Source of the DNA: an uncultured Lachnospiraceae bacterium
Lineage (GTDB): Bacteria; Bacillota; Clostridia; Lachnospirales; Lachnospiraceae
Direction of reading: 5' to 3'
NCBI GenBank assembly: GCA_910579225.1
Contig: CAJTTI010000031.1
Location: 1-36,074 of the forward strand
Length of the DNA stretch: 36,074 nt
Each line of letters begins with the position of its first letter. Positions within the stretch are counted from its first letter, which is position 1. Below are positions 8,526 through 16,807 of this stretch, piece by piece. The notes below the pieces were generated by a model. That model saw nothing but the letters and a program-made list of their open reading frames with translations. It had not been told where the DNA came from and did not search any database. A program made the translations under genes and the position numbers.

Positions 8526-8554
8526 ATTATACCGGAACTCTCCCGCCTCTGCAA
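8526..8554 (-). promoter_or_regulatory. promoter of tex
   Basis: TTGCAG (8549-8554) and a perfect TATAAT (8526-8531) are spaced by 17 bp on the minus strand. The start point near 8519 gives a leader of about 100 bases before the ATG at 8418. Confidence 0.8.
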
Positions 8555-8645
8555 TTCTCTTTTTCCCTGTTTGAGTATTCTGCTGCATTATCCTCTGCAG
8601 GTTATATGCAGCAACTATCAGGTCCCCAGATTTCCCGGAGTATTT

Positions 8646-8689
8646 GAAAAAGACAGAAAAGAGCACCAGAAACGTACTTTCCGATGCTC
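8646..8689 (-). terminator. rho-independent terminator after thrH
   Basis: The minus strand has GAGCATCGGAAA, a five-base loop and TTTCTGGTGCTC (8661-8689): a 12-bp stem with two wobble pairs, followed by a T-rich tail (TTTTCTGTCTTTTT). It closes the unit ending in hom-thrH and lies just before the tex promoter. Confidence 0.9.
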
Positions 8690-8705
8690 TCCCCTGTTTG
8701 CTCTC

Positions 8706-9308
8706 TCATTCCAGCACGTTCTTAATCGCCGCCAGAAATTCATCATATTCTTCAAATGCCGGCAAATCCGAATTGTCTTTCCGGATCTGCTCCGTACTGC
8801 GGAACAGAAATCCTGCCTTTCCTGCCCGGATCATCCCAAGATCATTGAAACTGTCTCCGGCAGCTATTGTCTGAAAACCTGCAGACTGTAGAGCTTTCAC
8901 AGTTGTCAGTTTGGAATTCTCAATCCGCATCCGATAACCAGTGATCTCCCCATTTTCTGCAACTTCCAGACTGTTGCAAAACAACGTGGGCCACCCAAGC
9001 TTTTTCATCAGAGGTTTTGCAAATTCCGTAAATGTATCACTCAAAATCAACACCTGCGTCAGTGTCCGCAACTCGTCCAGAAATGCTTTGGCCCCAGGCA
9101 GCGGGTCAATCTGCGCAATTGTCTGCTGAATCTCCTTCAGCCCAAGGTGATGTTCTTTTAAGATATTCAGCCGATAATTCATCAGCTTGTCATAATCCGG
9201 CTCGTCCCGGGTCGTTCTCTTCAGTTCCGGAATCCCGGTCGCCTCAGAAAAGGCAATCCAGATCTCCGGTACCAGTACCCCTTCCAGGTCTAAACATACA
9301 ATATCCAT
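8706..9308 (-). CDS. thrH: ThrH: phosphoserine phosphatase / homoserine phosphotransferase
   Basis: ThrH is a HAD-superfamily enzyme described as a phosphoserine phosphatase that can also move the phosphate to homoserine, giving homoserine phosphate for threonine synthesis. Motif I is CLDLEGVLVPEIW, the ThrH variant with Glu in place of the second Asp. Motif II is LSDTF and motif III is AAGDSFNDLGM. About 200 aa is standard. The start at MDIVCLDLEG (9308) fits the family; an ATG four codons earlier is possible, and neither has a strong ribosome site. It follows hom by under 40 bp, which supports the homoserine role; no ordinary homoserine kinase gene (thrB) is in this window. Confidence 0.9.
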   Translation of the reverse strand: MDIVCLDLEGVLVPEIWIAFSEATGIPELKRTTRDEPDYDKLMNYRLNILKEHHLGLKEIQQTIAQIDPLPGAKAFLDELRTLTQVLILSDTFTEFAKPLMKKLGWPTLFCNSLEVAENGEITGYRMRIENSKLTTVKALQSAGFQTIAAGDSFNDLGMIRAGKAGFLFRSTEQIRKDNSDLPAFEEYDEFLAAIKNVLE

Positions 9309-9347
9309 ATCTTTTCCCATTCCAGTTTTGTATTAGTCCGAATTAAA

Positions 9348-10544
9348 TCAGCCTTCAATCCGGATCATACTAATAATCTGTGCATCTTTCGCTCTTTCCG
9401 CATATTCCGCCTCTGACATCACCGGTGTGATAAATCCGATTTCACCGGATATTCCCGCATGGATCCGTTCTCCGTCTCCAAACAGCCCTTCTGGCTCTGC
9501 ATCTGACTTCATACGGACAAAGAATCTCCGGTTCATCTGTTCCACAGGTGCCAGGGTAAGCTTCTCAGGATCCCAGAACAGCGTAATAATTTTACCCAGA
9601 TGTCTTGCTGCATCCACCATATCGCCGGCCACTGCACTGGCCGTTGGGAGCTTACCTGCTCCGCTTCCGTAGAACATGGAATTGCCGAGCATGTTCCCTT
9701 TGACAAAGACTGCGTTGAACACGTCATTCACCACATAGAGCGGATGCTCCCTGTGAACCATAGCCGGGCTTACCATCGCACAGTAAGTATCTCCAATCTT
9801 CCTGCTGATGGCCAGCAGTTTGATGGAGCGATTCAATTTCTTCGCATAAAGAAAATCCTCAGAAGTAATCTTCGTGATTCCTTCCGTATAGATATCCCGG
9901 AAATCCACCTGGTTGCCACTGGCCAGAGAGGTCAGGATCGCAATCTTGCGGCAGGCATCCCAGCCTTCCACATCTGCTTCCGGATGTAGCTCCGCATACC
10001 CTTTGTCCTGCGCTTCTTTCAGAACATCCATATAGTCCAGACCTTCCCGGTCCATCTTGGTCAGCATATAGTTTGTTGTTCCATTGAGGATACCGGATAC
10101 TTCCAGAATCACATCTGCAGTCAAAGAAGAATTCAGCGGACGGATAATGGGAATACCGCCGCCTACGCTGGCCTCAAACAAATAATTCACCTGATGATCT
10201 CGGGCAATCTGTATGAGCTCCGCGCCATGCTCCGCCACCAGCTCCTTGTTAGAAGTACATACACTCTTACCCGCCTCCAGACAACGTCTGGTAAACTCAT
10301 AAGCCGGATGCAGTCCGCCCATGACTTCCGCTACAATGCGTACCTCCTCATCGCTTATGATATCTTCAAAATCATGCGTCAGTACTTCCATCACCGGATC
10401 CCCTGGAAATTCCCGCAGATCCAGCACATACTTGATCCGAAGCTCCTGTCCTACTTTTTTGTCAATACTTTTTTCATTGGTCCGGATCACTTCAAAGACA
10501 CCAGAACCAACGGTCCCGTATCCCATAATTGCTACTTTTATCAT
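9348..10544 (-). CDS. hom: homoserine dehydrogenase
   Basis: The enzyme reduces aspartate semialdehyde to homoserine with NAD(P)H, the branch point to threonine and methionine. The Rossmann motif VAIMGYGTVGSGVFEVI is at the N-terminus. SNKELVAEHG (near 115) and GILNGTTNYMLTKM (near 186), then DVEGWDACRKIAIL (near 216), carry the substrate-site Glu, Asp and Lys residues. A C-terminal ACT-like region follows. The 398-aa length is at the short end of the family. It lies six bases behind the ACT-protein gene and just before thrH, so regulator, hom and thrH form a threonine unit after prfB. Confidence 0.96.
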   Translation of the reverse strand: MIKVAIMGYGTVGSGVFEVIRTNEKSIDKKVGQELRIKYVLDLREFPGDPVMEVLTHDFEDIISDEEVRIVAEVMGGLHPAYEFTRRCLEAGKSVCTSNKELVAEHGAELIQIARDHQVNYLFEASVGGGIPIIRPLNSSLTADVILEVSGILNGTTNYMLTKMDREGLDYMDVLKEAQDKGYAELHPEADVEGWDACRKIAILTSLASGNQVDFRDIYTEGITKITSEDFLYAKKLNRSIKLLAISRKIGDTYCAMVSPAMVHREHPLYVVNDVFNAVFVKGNMLGNSMFYGSGAGKLPTASAVAGDMVDAARHLGKIITLFWDPEKLTLAPVEQMNRRFFVRMKSDAEPEGLFGDGERIHAGISGEIGFITPVMSEAEYAERAKDAQIISMIRIEG

Positions 10545-10550
10545 TCGGTA

Positions 10551-10994
10551 TTACTCCCTACCTAATATTTTCAGATAATGAACGCCCTTTTGCTCTTCAA
10601 TCTTCTCGATCATCGCAGAGACGTCCCCGGTTGTTGGTAACACTTCAATACTCAGCGTCAAAGACGCCACTCCATTGATTGGTATACTTTGATGGATGGT
10701 CAGAATATTAGCTCCAAAATCTGCCACAATATTCAGAACCAAGGACAAAAGCCCCGGTTCATCTTCCATCTGCAGTACAAAAGTGACTGTCTTTCCCTTC
10801 GCTTCATCATGAAACGGAAAGATGTCATTTTGATATTTGTAATAAGAGCTTCTGCTGATACCCACCCGCTCTGCCGCCTCCTGCACGGACAGCACGCGCT
10901 CCGACTCCAGAAGCCGCTTCGCTTCCACCACTTTCAGTAACACCTCAGGTACTGCTTTTTCTCTGATCACAAAATATCTGCTCTTTTCCGCCAT
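10551..10994 (-). CDS. ACT domain regulator-like protein (UPF0735 / PheB family)
   Basis: This 147-aa protein has an N-terminal helix-turn-helix-like segment, LSVQEAAERVGISRSSYYKY (about residues 40-60), and a C-terminal ACT domain from about residue 70, TFVLQMEDEPGLLSLVLNIV, the fold that senses amino acids. This is the UPF0735 layout, sometimes called PheB from its Bacillus context. Sitting six bases before hom, it is a good candidate amino-acid-sensing regulator of homoserine/threonine genes, but no target is proven. The ATG has GGAGG seven bases upstream. Confidence 0.9.
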   Translation of the reverse strand: MAEKSRYFVIREKAVPEVLLKVVEAKRLLESERVLSVQEAAERVGISRSSYYKYQNDIFPFHDEAKGKTVTFVLQMEDEPGLLSLVLNIVADFGANILTIHQSIPINGVASLTLSIEVLPTTGDVSAMIEKIEEQKGVHYLKILGRE

Positions 10995-10997
10995 CTT

Positions 10998-12114
10998 TTA
11001 TTCCTCCGGTGACAGATTGATCCATTTTAAATATGCATTGATTAAGGGATCGATTTTTCCATCCATAACACCGTCCACATTGCTGACCTCCGCATTGGTC
11101 CGGTGGTCTTTCACCATCGTGTAAGGCTGCATTACATAAGAGCGAATCTGATTTCCCCAGGCAATATCGCTGACTTCCCCGCGAATTCCACTCAGCTTCT
11201 CTGCCTGCTTCTGCTGCTCCAGAAGATACAATTTTGCTTTCAGCATCTGCATGGCTTTATCCTTGTTCTGATGCTGCGAGCGTTCATTCTGGCATTGTAC
11301 TACTATCCCCGTAGGAATATGAGTGATTCGAATTGCCGACGAAGTTTTGTTAATATGCTGTCCGCCTGCACCGCTGGAACGGTACGTATCAATCCGCAGA
11401 TCTTCCGGATTTACTTCAATGTCAATATCATCTTCAATATCCGGCATCACATCCAGAGATACGAACGAAGTCTGCCTTTTACCCTGGGCATTGAACGGAG
11501 AGATCCTTACCAGGCGGTGCACGCCTTTCTCCGACTTCAGATACCCATATGCATTCTCCCCATTGACCTGGAAGGTTACAGATTTAATACCGGCCTCATC
11601 TCCGTCCAGATAATCCAGTATCTCCACAGAGAAGCCTCTGCGTTCTGCCCACCGGGTATACATCCGGTACAGCATGCCTGCCCAGTCGCAGCTCTCTGTT
11701 CCGCCTGCGCCTGCATTGAGTTTCAAGATGGCATTGTTACCATCATATTCTCCGGACAGCAGAGTTTTGATCCGCATGGTTTCCAGCTTCTCCACAAAAC
11801 TATTCAGCTCTTCCTGGATCTCCGGAATCAGAGAAGCATCGTTCTCTTCATACCCCATCTCCAGCAAAGTCTCGATGTCCTCATACTGTCCCTGCAGCTC
11901 TTCAAATCGTTCCTTTTCTTCTTTCAGGCTGTTCAGCTCCTTCATGCCTGCCTGGGAACGCTCAACCTCATCCCAATAGCCAGGAGCTTCCATTTCCTTT
12001 TCCAGTTCTTCAATCCTGAGCGTCTTTCCAGCCAGGTTAAAGTGAATCCCTCAGTTCTGTCAAGGGCTGTGCATAGTTGTTCAGTGTATATTTAAACTGA
12101 TCCAGTTCTACCAC
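10998..12114 (-). CDS. prfB: peptide chain release factor 2, +1 programmed frameshift
   Basis: RF2 ends translation at UGA and UAA. The body shows the stop-codon tripeptide SPF (VRISPFNAQGKR) and the peptidyl-hydrolysis loop SSGAGGQHINKT. The open frame from the ATG at 11993 lacks the N-terminus. Upstream a second frame begins at GTG 12114 (AAGG-type site before it) and reads VVELDQFKYTLNNYAQPLTE, ending ...LRDSL then UAA at 12037-12039. A +1 slip at CTT (12040-12042), helped by the upstream AGGGA, joins NLAGKTLRIEELEKE and the main frame, giving 371 aa. The slip-site stop is UAA rather than the usual UGA, so the usual Asp after the slip becomes Asn. Next gene is the ACT regulator, three bases on. 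Confidence 0.94.
12036..12054 (-). promoter_or_regulatory. prfB frameshift site (SD-like AGGGA, CUU UAA C)
   Basis: On the minus strand CTG AGG GAT TCA CTT TAA C spans the internal Shine-Dalgarno-like AGGGA, a four-base spacer, slippery CTT and the stop. Geometry matches the known site AGGGGG-UAU-CUU-UGA-C. The main frame is closed just upstream by TGA, so the +1 slip is needed to make full-length RF2. Confidence 0.92.
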
Positions 12115-12280
12115 AACGACACCTTCTTTCTATAAATTATACTTTTTATTGTAAATCAGAGAGCATTTCCGGACTCTGCTCCAGGCAAAATCCAATATTT
12201 CCTCTGAGTCTTACCAAATCTCCTGCAATATCTGTCAAATTGTTCACAATCTTCTGTATTCTGTTCCGGATCTGCCGTGA
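12115..12280. other. secA-prfB gap, no clear terminator
   Basis: These 166 bases hold no hairpin with a T-run, so secA transcripts may continue into prfB. An ATG overlapping the secA stop (ATGA) opens a 42-codon frame, MITADPEQNTEDCEQFDRYC and on, and the secA frame itself also stays open for 43 codons after its stop. Neither has a convincing ribosome site. Confidence 0.4.
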
Positions 12281-14845
12281 TCATTTCCTGCCGCAGCACT
12301 GCTTATATTTTTTGCCGCTTCCACAGGGACAGGGATCGTTCGGATAGACCTTCTGGGCTACACGCTGTACCGGCTTCTTGGCAAGCGAATCGTCCTTGTT
12401 GGTTCCAGTCACCTTGGCCACCTCTTCGCGTTCTGCCTTTTCTTCCACCTTGATGTGCATCAGAATCCGGACCGTATCCTCCTGAATACTGTTCGTCATA
12501 GCTTCGAACATCTCATATCCGCTCATTTTGTACTCTACCAACGGGTCTCGCTGGCCGTAAGCCTGGAGACCGATTCCCTGACGAAGTTGGTCCATATCAT
12601 CAATATGGTTCATCCATTTACGGTCAATGGTCTTCAGCAGGAACACGCGCTCCAATTCCCGAATCAGTTCCGAATTGGGGAACTCCGCTTCCTTTGCCTC
12701 GTAAAGTCTGGTTGCCTCCTGTTTGAGCGCATGCTTCATCTCTGCTTTATTCCTGCATCCCAGACGCTCCGCAGTTATGATCTCCAAAGGGATGATCTGA
12801 AGCAAAGTCTCATTCAGGCCGGTCAGATCCCATTCTTCTGGATCCTGATCGTCACCGATAAACGTGTCCACTGTATTCTCCACAATATCAGAGAGCATCT
12901 TGTAAATCGAATCCCGCATACTCTCGCCGTCCAGCACCCGGCGGCGCTCCGCATAGATGACTTCCCGCTGCTCGTTCATGACCTGATCGTACTCCAGGAG
13001 ATTTTTACGGATACCAAAGTTGTTGTTCTCGATCTTCATCTGAGCCTTCTCGATGGCATCTGTCAGCATCTTATGCTCAATCTCCTCATTCTCCGGAACC
13101 CCCAGCGCGTTGAACATTCCCATCAGTCGTTCTGAACCAAACAGACGCATCAGGTCATCCTCCAGTGAGATGTAGAAGCGGGACTCTCCCGGATCCCCCT
13201 GACGCCCGGAGCGTCCCCGGAGCTGATTGTCAATACGGCGTGCCTCATGACGCTCTGTACCGATAATCTTGAGTCCTCCTGCCGCTCTAGCCTCGTCATC
13301 CAGCTGAATATCCGTACCGCGGCCCGCCATATTCGTTGCAATCGTAACCGCTCCATGCTGCCCGGCCAGTGCCACAATCTCTGCCTCCCGCTCATGGAAC
13401 TTGGCATTCAGCACTTCATGCTGAATCCCTCTTTTGGTCAGCATCCGGCTCAGCTCCTCTGAGGCTTCAATAGTAATCGTGCCCACCAGCACTGGCTGCC
13501 CTTTGGCATGGGATGCTTCTATGGCATTGCAAACTGCAAGCAGCTTTTCCTTACGGGTCTTATACACCGCATCCTGCAGATCTTCTCTCTGTACCGGACG
13601 ATTTGTTGGGATCTCAATGACATCCATACCATAGATCGCACGAAACTCCTTCTCCTCTGTCAACGCAGTACCGGTCATACCACATTTCTTGTCGTATTTA
13701 TTGAAAAAATTCTGAAAGGTAATATTGGCAAGCGTCTTGCTTTCTCTTTTCACCTTCACATGTTCTTTGGCTTCAATTGCCTGATGCAGACCGTCCGAAT
13801 AACGACGTCCTGGCATAATACGCCCCGTAAATTCATCCACAATAAAAATCTGGTCATCTTTTACCACATAGTCCTGGTCCCGGAACATCAGGTTATTGGC
13901 ACGGAGAGCCAGCTCCATATTATGCTGAATCTCCAGGTTCTCCGGATCTGCCAGGTTCTCAATCTTGAAATACTGCTCCACTTTCTTGATGCCGTCTGCG
14001 GTAAGATGAACAATCTTGTCCTTCTCATTGACAATAAAATCTCCGGTTTCCTCGATCTCCTCTCCCATAATGGCATCCATCTTGGAAAACTCTTTGCTGG
14101 CTTCCCCGCGTTTCAGCGTATGCGCCACATAATCACAAAGTTCATATAGTTTTGTAGATTTTCCACTCTGGCCGGAGATGATCAGCGGCGTACGGGCTTC
14201 GTCGATCAGGATCGAGTCAATCTCATCAATAATGGCATAATGCAGATCTCTCTGCACCAGCTGGTTCTTGTAGATGACCATATTGTCACGCAGATAGTCA
14301 AATCCCAGTTCATTGTTTGTGATATAAGTAATATCACATGCATAAGCTGCCCGACGCTCTTCTTTTGTGGAACCATTTAGTACCACGCCAACGGTCAGTC
14401 CCAGGAATTCATGTACCTTTCCCATCCAGTCTGCATCACGATTAGCCAGATAGTCGTTAACCGTAACCACATGAACACCCTTTCCTTCCAGCGCATTCAG
14501 ATAGGCCGGAAGTGTGGACACCAGTGTCTTTCCCTCACCGGTACGCATCTCTGCAATACGGCCCTGATGCAGGATCATGCCGCCGATCAGCTGCACACGG
14601 TAGTGTTCCATGCCCAACACACGCTTTGCCGCTTCCCGGACTGTGGCAAATGCTTCCGGAAGCAGGTCATCAAGAGTTGCTCCCTCCGAGAGTCTCTGTC
14701 GGTACTCTTTAGTTTTCTCCCGCAGTTCTTCATCACTTAATTCCTGCATTGCGGGACGCAGTTCCTCAATCCGGTCTATAACGGGTGTAATCAGCTTCAG
14801 TTCCCTCTCACTGTGGGTTCCAAATAATTTGTCAAATATTTTCAT
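12281..14845 (-). CDS. secA: preprotein translocase ATPase SecA
   Basis: SecA is the motor ATPase that drives precursor proteins through SecYEG. The Walker A MRTGEGKTLVS (near residue 101), DEIDSILIDEARTPLIISG (near 208), the helicase-type motif TNMAGRGTDI, and the C-terminal zinc and SecB/ribosome tail CPCGSGKKYKQCCGRK are all intact. The 854-aa length is normal. The ATG has AGGAG seven bases upstream. Its promoter region contains the repeated leader element A (14879-14967). prfB follows 166 bp later. Confidence 0.98.
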   Translation of the reverse strand: MKIFDKLFGTHSERELKLITPVIDRIEELRPAMQELSDEELREKTKEYRQRLSEGATLDDLLPEAFATVREAAKRVLGMEHYRVQLIGGMILHQGRIAEMRTGEGKTLVSTLPAYLNALEGKGVHVVTVNDYLANRDADWMGKVHEFLGLTVGVVLNGSTKEERRAAYACDITYITNNELGFDYLRDNMVIYKNQLVQRDLHYAIIDEIDSILIDEARTPLIISGQSGKSTKLYELCDYVAHTLKRGEASKEFSKMDAIMGEEIEETGDFIVNEKDKIVHLTADGIKKVEQYFKIENLADPENLEIQHNMELALRANNLMFRDQDYVVKDDQIFIVDEFTGRIMPGRRYSDGLHQAIEAKEHVKVKRESKTLANITFQNFFNKYDKKCGMTGTALTEEKEFRAIYGMDVIEIPTNRPVQREDLQDAVYKTRKEKLLAVCNAIEASHAKGQPVLVGTITIEASEELSRMLTKRGIQHEVLNAKFHEREAEIVALAGQHGAVTIATNMAGRGTDIQLDDEARAAGGLKIIGTERHEARRIDNQLRGRSGRQGDPGESRFYISLEDDLMRLFGSERLMGMFNALGVPENEEIEHKMLTDAIEKAQMKIENNNFGIRKNLLEYDQVMNEQREVIYAERRRVLDGESMRDSIYKMLSDIVENTVDTFIGDDQDPEEWDLTGLNETLLQIIPLEIITAERLGCRNKAEMKHALKQEATRLYEAKEAEFPNSELIRELERVFLLKTIDRKWMNHIDDMDQLRQGIGLQAYGQRDPLVEYKMSGYEMFEAMTNSIQEDTVRILMHIKVEEKAEREEVAKVTGTNKDDSLAKKPVQRVAQKVYPNDPCPCGSGKKYKQCCGRK

Positions 14846-14878
14846 GCTGCTCTCCTGTTGCTCATTGCTATCCTGGAC

Positions 14879-14967
14879 ATTATATCATGAATCTGAGATC
14901 CACGATCAACATTTGCCGCTTGCCGAATGAGCTGACTCATTCTACTCGCTAACGCTCATTATAACAC
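14879..14967 (-). repeat. promoter-leader repeat, copy A (upstream of secA)
   Basis: From 14967 the minus strand reads GTGTTATAAT, then AGCG, AGAATGAG, CATTCG and CGGCAAATG at fixed spacing. The first 58 bases match copy B (35900-35843) at 44 of 58 positions without gaps. After a short gap both copies continue with CAGATT and a second TATAAT (here 14879-14884). GAATGAG-TCAG-CTCATTC (14925-14942) forms a perfect 7-bp hairpin in this copy. Confidence 0.75.
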
Positions 14968-14984
14968 AAAAACACCATTTGGCA
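14958..14984 (-). promoter_or_regulatory. promoter of secA
   Basis: A perfect TATAAT (14958-14963) is preceded, after a 16-bp gap, by TTGCCA inside the palindrome CATTTGCCAAATG. The leader would then contain the whole repeat element and reach secA about 105 bases later. Confidence 0.65.
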
Positions 14985-15110
14985 AATGATCTTTTCAGCC
15001 ATACGGCCCAATATCTGTAATCCTGCTCAAAAAAGGCCAATAAGCACAGCCGAAAACCACATGCTCTTCACACTGTGCCCCTCTGTCCAGAAAACAGTTA
15101 CAGCAAATCC

Positions 15111-15146
15111 GGGGGAGCTGCTTCAGATATACTTTGCAGCTCCCCC
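15111..15146 (-). terminator. inverted repeat after the PTS operon
   Basis: GGGGGAGCTGC (minus strand) and GCAGCTCCCCC form an 11-bp perfect stem with a 14-base loop, 22 bp after the EIIC stop. It lacks a U-run, so it may be a terminator with a poor tail or an mRNA 3' stabiliser. Confidence 0.55.
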
Positions 15147-15168
15147 GTCTAATCCGATAAAAAGATAT

Positions 15169-16455
15169 TTAGAAAATAATTTTTAAAATCTGCTGGAACG
15201 GCCATGTGAATACAGAATAATCAAAATCGTTTGACCAGCGTGCAAAATCTGCAATTGTCATGGAAAGACAGCTGACCGTCAGTGCCTGGCCAAAGCTTAA
15301 CAGCAATCCCGCCATAATCCCTGCAACGACTGCGCCTCTCCAGCCACCGGTGGAATTCCCGAAGACGCCTGCCGGCCCGCCGCCGAAGAAACAGGTAATG
15401 ACCGGAGGAGTCAGCGCATAAAATCCAAGAGCGCCAAACAGTACCACGCAAATGATAACTGTAGACAGACAACTTAAGAAACCAAGCATCACAGCCGTTG
15501 GAGCAAAATTAAAGACTACCGGACAATCCAGTGCGGGAACCGCATCCGGAACAATTTTCTCAGAGATCCCTTTAAACGCTTCTGTAATCTCCGCAATCAT
15601 CATGCTGACACCGGTCAGAACAATGGTGATACCCACGCCGAACATTACCCCCTGAGAGATGGCATACATATAAGCAGCAGTTCCTCCGCTGACATTTTCC
15701 TGCACCCATGCCGGACCGGCCAAAGCAACTCCGATCAGATACAGCAATGTCATAATAATCGCAGTAGAAACGGTAATATCTTTCAGGAAGGAAAGTTTCT
15801 CCGGAATCTTCAGTTCTTCTGAAGATTCACTCTCATATTTACGGAACACTCTGCCGATCAGTGCCCCCATAATCACGCCAAAGGACGTGGTATGTCCGTA
15901 AGCCAGGTCATTGGTTCCGGTCACTTTGCGCATAAACGGCTGTACCAAAGCCGGACTTAGGGTACAATATACGCCAAGCAGAATGCCTCCCACTGCAATC
16001 AGCATGGTTTTGTTGGGACTGGCGATCACTTCCACTGCCAGCGCCAGATAGACCAGTGCAATGAAATACGTCTGATGTGCAGTCAAGTAGACATACTTAA
16101 ATTTGGTCAGACGGGCCAGCAGCAGGTTCACGACAAACCCCACCACCATGATCAGGGCAATGGAAGAAGCCCACTCCGACTCGAAAGCAACTTGCCCGAT
16201 TCCCGATGCAGACGCCTCTACATGGAAAATCTGATTCAGAATATCTGCAATAGGCATAACAATACCTGCCAGAAGAGACGTTCCCTGGGACAAAATCAAA
16301 TATCCGATACCCGTTTTCAGTGAACCGGTGATCACATCCTGCAGAGGTTTTTTCTGGAGAAGCAGTCCTGCCATAGCGACCAGACTCAACAGAATAAACG
16401 GTTGATTAAATATGTATGTAGTAATAAAGTGAACAATTCCATTTAGTGCAGTCAT
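15169..16455 (-). CDS. PTS EIIC permease, ascorbate/galactitol (UlaA/SgaT-like) type
   Basis: This is an integral membrane PTS permease of 428 aa with about ten hydrophobic segments. It begins VHFITTYIFNQPFILLSLVA, a UlaA-like start, with KTGIGYLILSQGTSLL next and GGGPAGVFGNSTGGWRG late in the protein. It should bind and translocate the sugar while the EIIB partner (98 aa, next gene upstream) phosphorylates it. The substrate is not ascorbate by default: the same operon encodes an N-acetylmannosamine-6-phosphate epimerase and two SIS proteins, so an amino sugar is more likely. It is the last gene of the operon, before an inverted repeat. Confidence 0.9.
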   Translation of the reverse strand: MTALNGIVHFITTYIFNQPFILLSLVAMAGLLLQKKPLQDVITGSLKTGIGYLILSQGTSLLAGIVMPIADILNQIFHVEASASGIGQVAFESEWASSIALIMVVGFVVNLLLARLTKFKYVYLTAHQTYFIALVYLALAVEVIASPNKTMLIAVGGILLGVYCTLSPALVQPFMRKVTGTNDLAYGHTTSFGVIMGALIGRVFRKYESESSEELKIPEKLSFLKDITVSTAIIMTLLYLIGVALAGPAWVQENVSGGTAAYMYAISQGVMFGVGITIVLTGVSMMIAEITEAFKGISEKIVPDAVPALDCPVVFNFAPTAVMLGFLSCLSTVIICVVLFGALGFYALTPPVITCFFGGGPAGVFGNSTGGWRGAVVAGIMAGLLLSFGQALTVSCLSMTIADFARWSNDFDYSVFTWPFQQILKIIF

Positions 16456-16482
16456 AAATTTCCCCCTCTTTCCTTAAATAAA

Positions 16483-16779
16483 TTATATGAATTTTTTATC
16501 CGTCAGGTATGTTCCGATCTTTGCTTTCAGCTCGTTTTTATCCATCAGGTTCTGGATAACGATCACATCCGGACAACACTTTCGCGCGTCTGCTGCAAAG
16601 CTTTCAAATGTTACCATCAGGTCACAAGCCACCCCTTTGGCACGTGACAGGCTGGTGTTTTCCACCTTCACACGAAATGGCAATTGGAACGATTTAAAAG
16701 CATCATTGATATTCATACGCAACAGCGTACTTGTGCCCACCCCTGCTCCGCATACGGTCAGCACTTTTAATTCCTTCAT
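16483..16779 (-). CDS. PTS EIIB, ascorbate/galactitol type
   Basis: This small cytosolic EIIB passes phosphate from EIIA to the sugar at the EIIC permease. The active-site loop KVLTVCGAGVGTSTLL has the phospho-cysteine at residue 10. An earlier GTG is part of the GGGAGGTG ribosome site, so I choose the ATG at 16779 (98 aa, usual size). It lies 27 bp before EIIC and 28 bp after the first SIS gene. EIIA, EIIB and EIIC are separate genes here. Confidence 0.92.
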   Translation of the reverse strand: MKELKVLTVCGAGVGTSTLLRMNINDAFKSFQLPFRVKVENTSLSRAKGVACDLMVTFESFAADARKCCPDVIVIQNLMDKNELKAKIGTYLTDKKFI

Positions 16780-16807
16780 AAGTTTTTGCACCTCCCTTCT
16801 TCTCTGC

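Larger units (their letters stand above)
14846..15168. other. secA upstream region (323 bp)
   Basis: This gene-free stretch holds, in order, a second TATAAT (14879-14884), the repeated leader element A with the main secA promoter (14910-14967), about 140 bases where I see nothing, and the inverted repeat that ends the PTS operon (15111-15146). Confidence 0.7.

Noticed and set aside
11993..11995. ATG at 11993 as the true prfB start
   Set aside because: It would remove the RF2 N-terminus; the upstream frame encodes the expected RF2 N-terminal residues and joins by the +1 slip.
13508..14149. 213-codon plus-strand open frame inside secA
   Set aside because: Antisense to the central part of secA with no independent signals.
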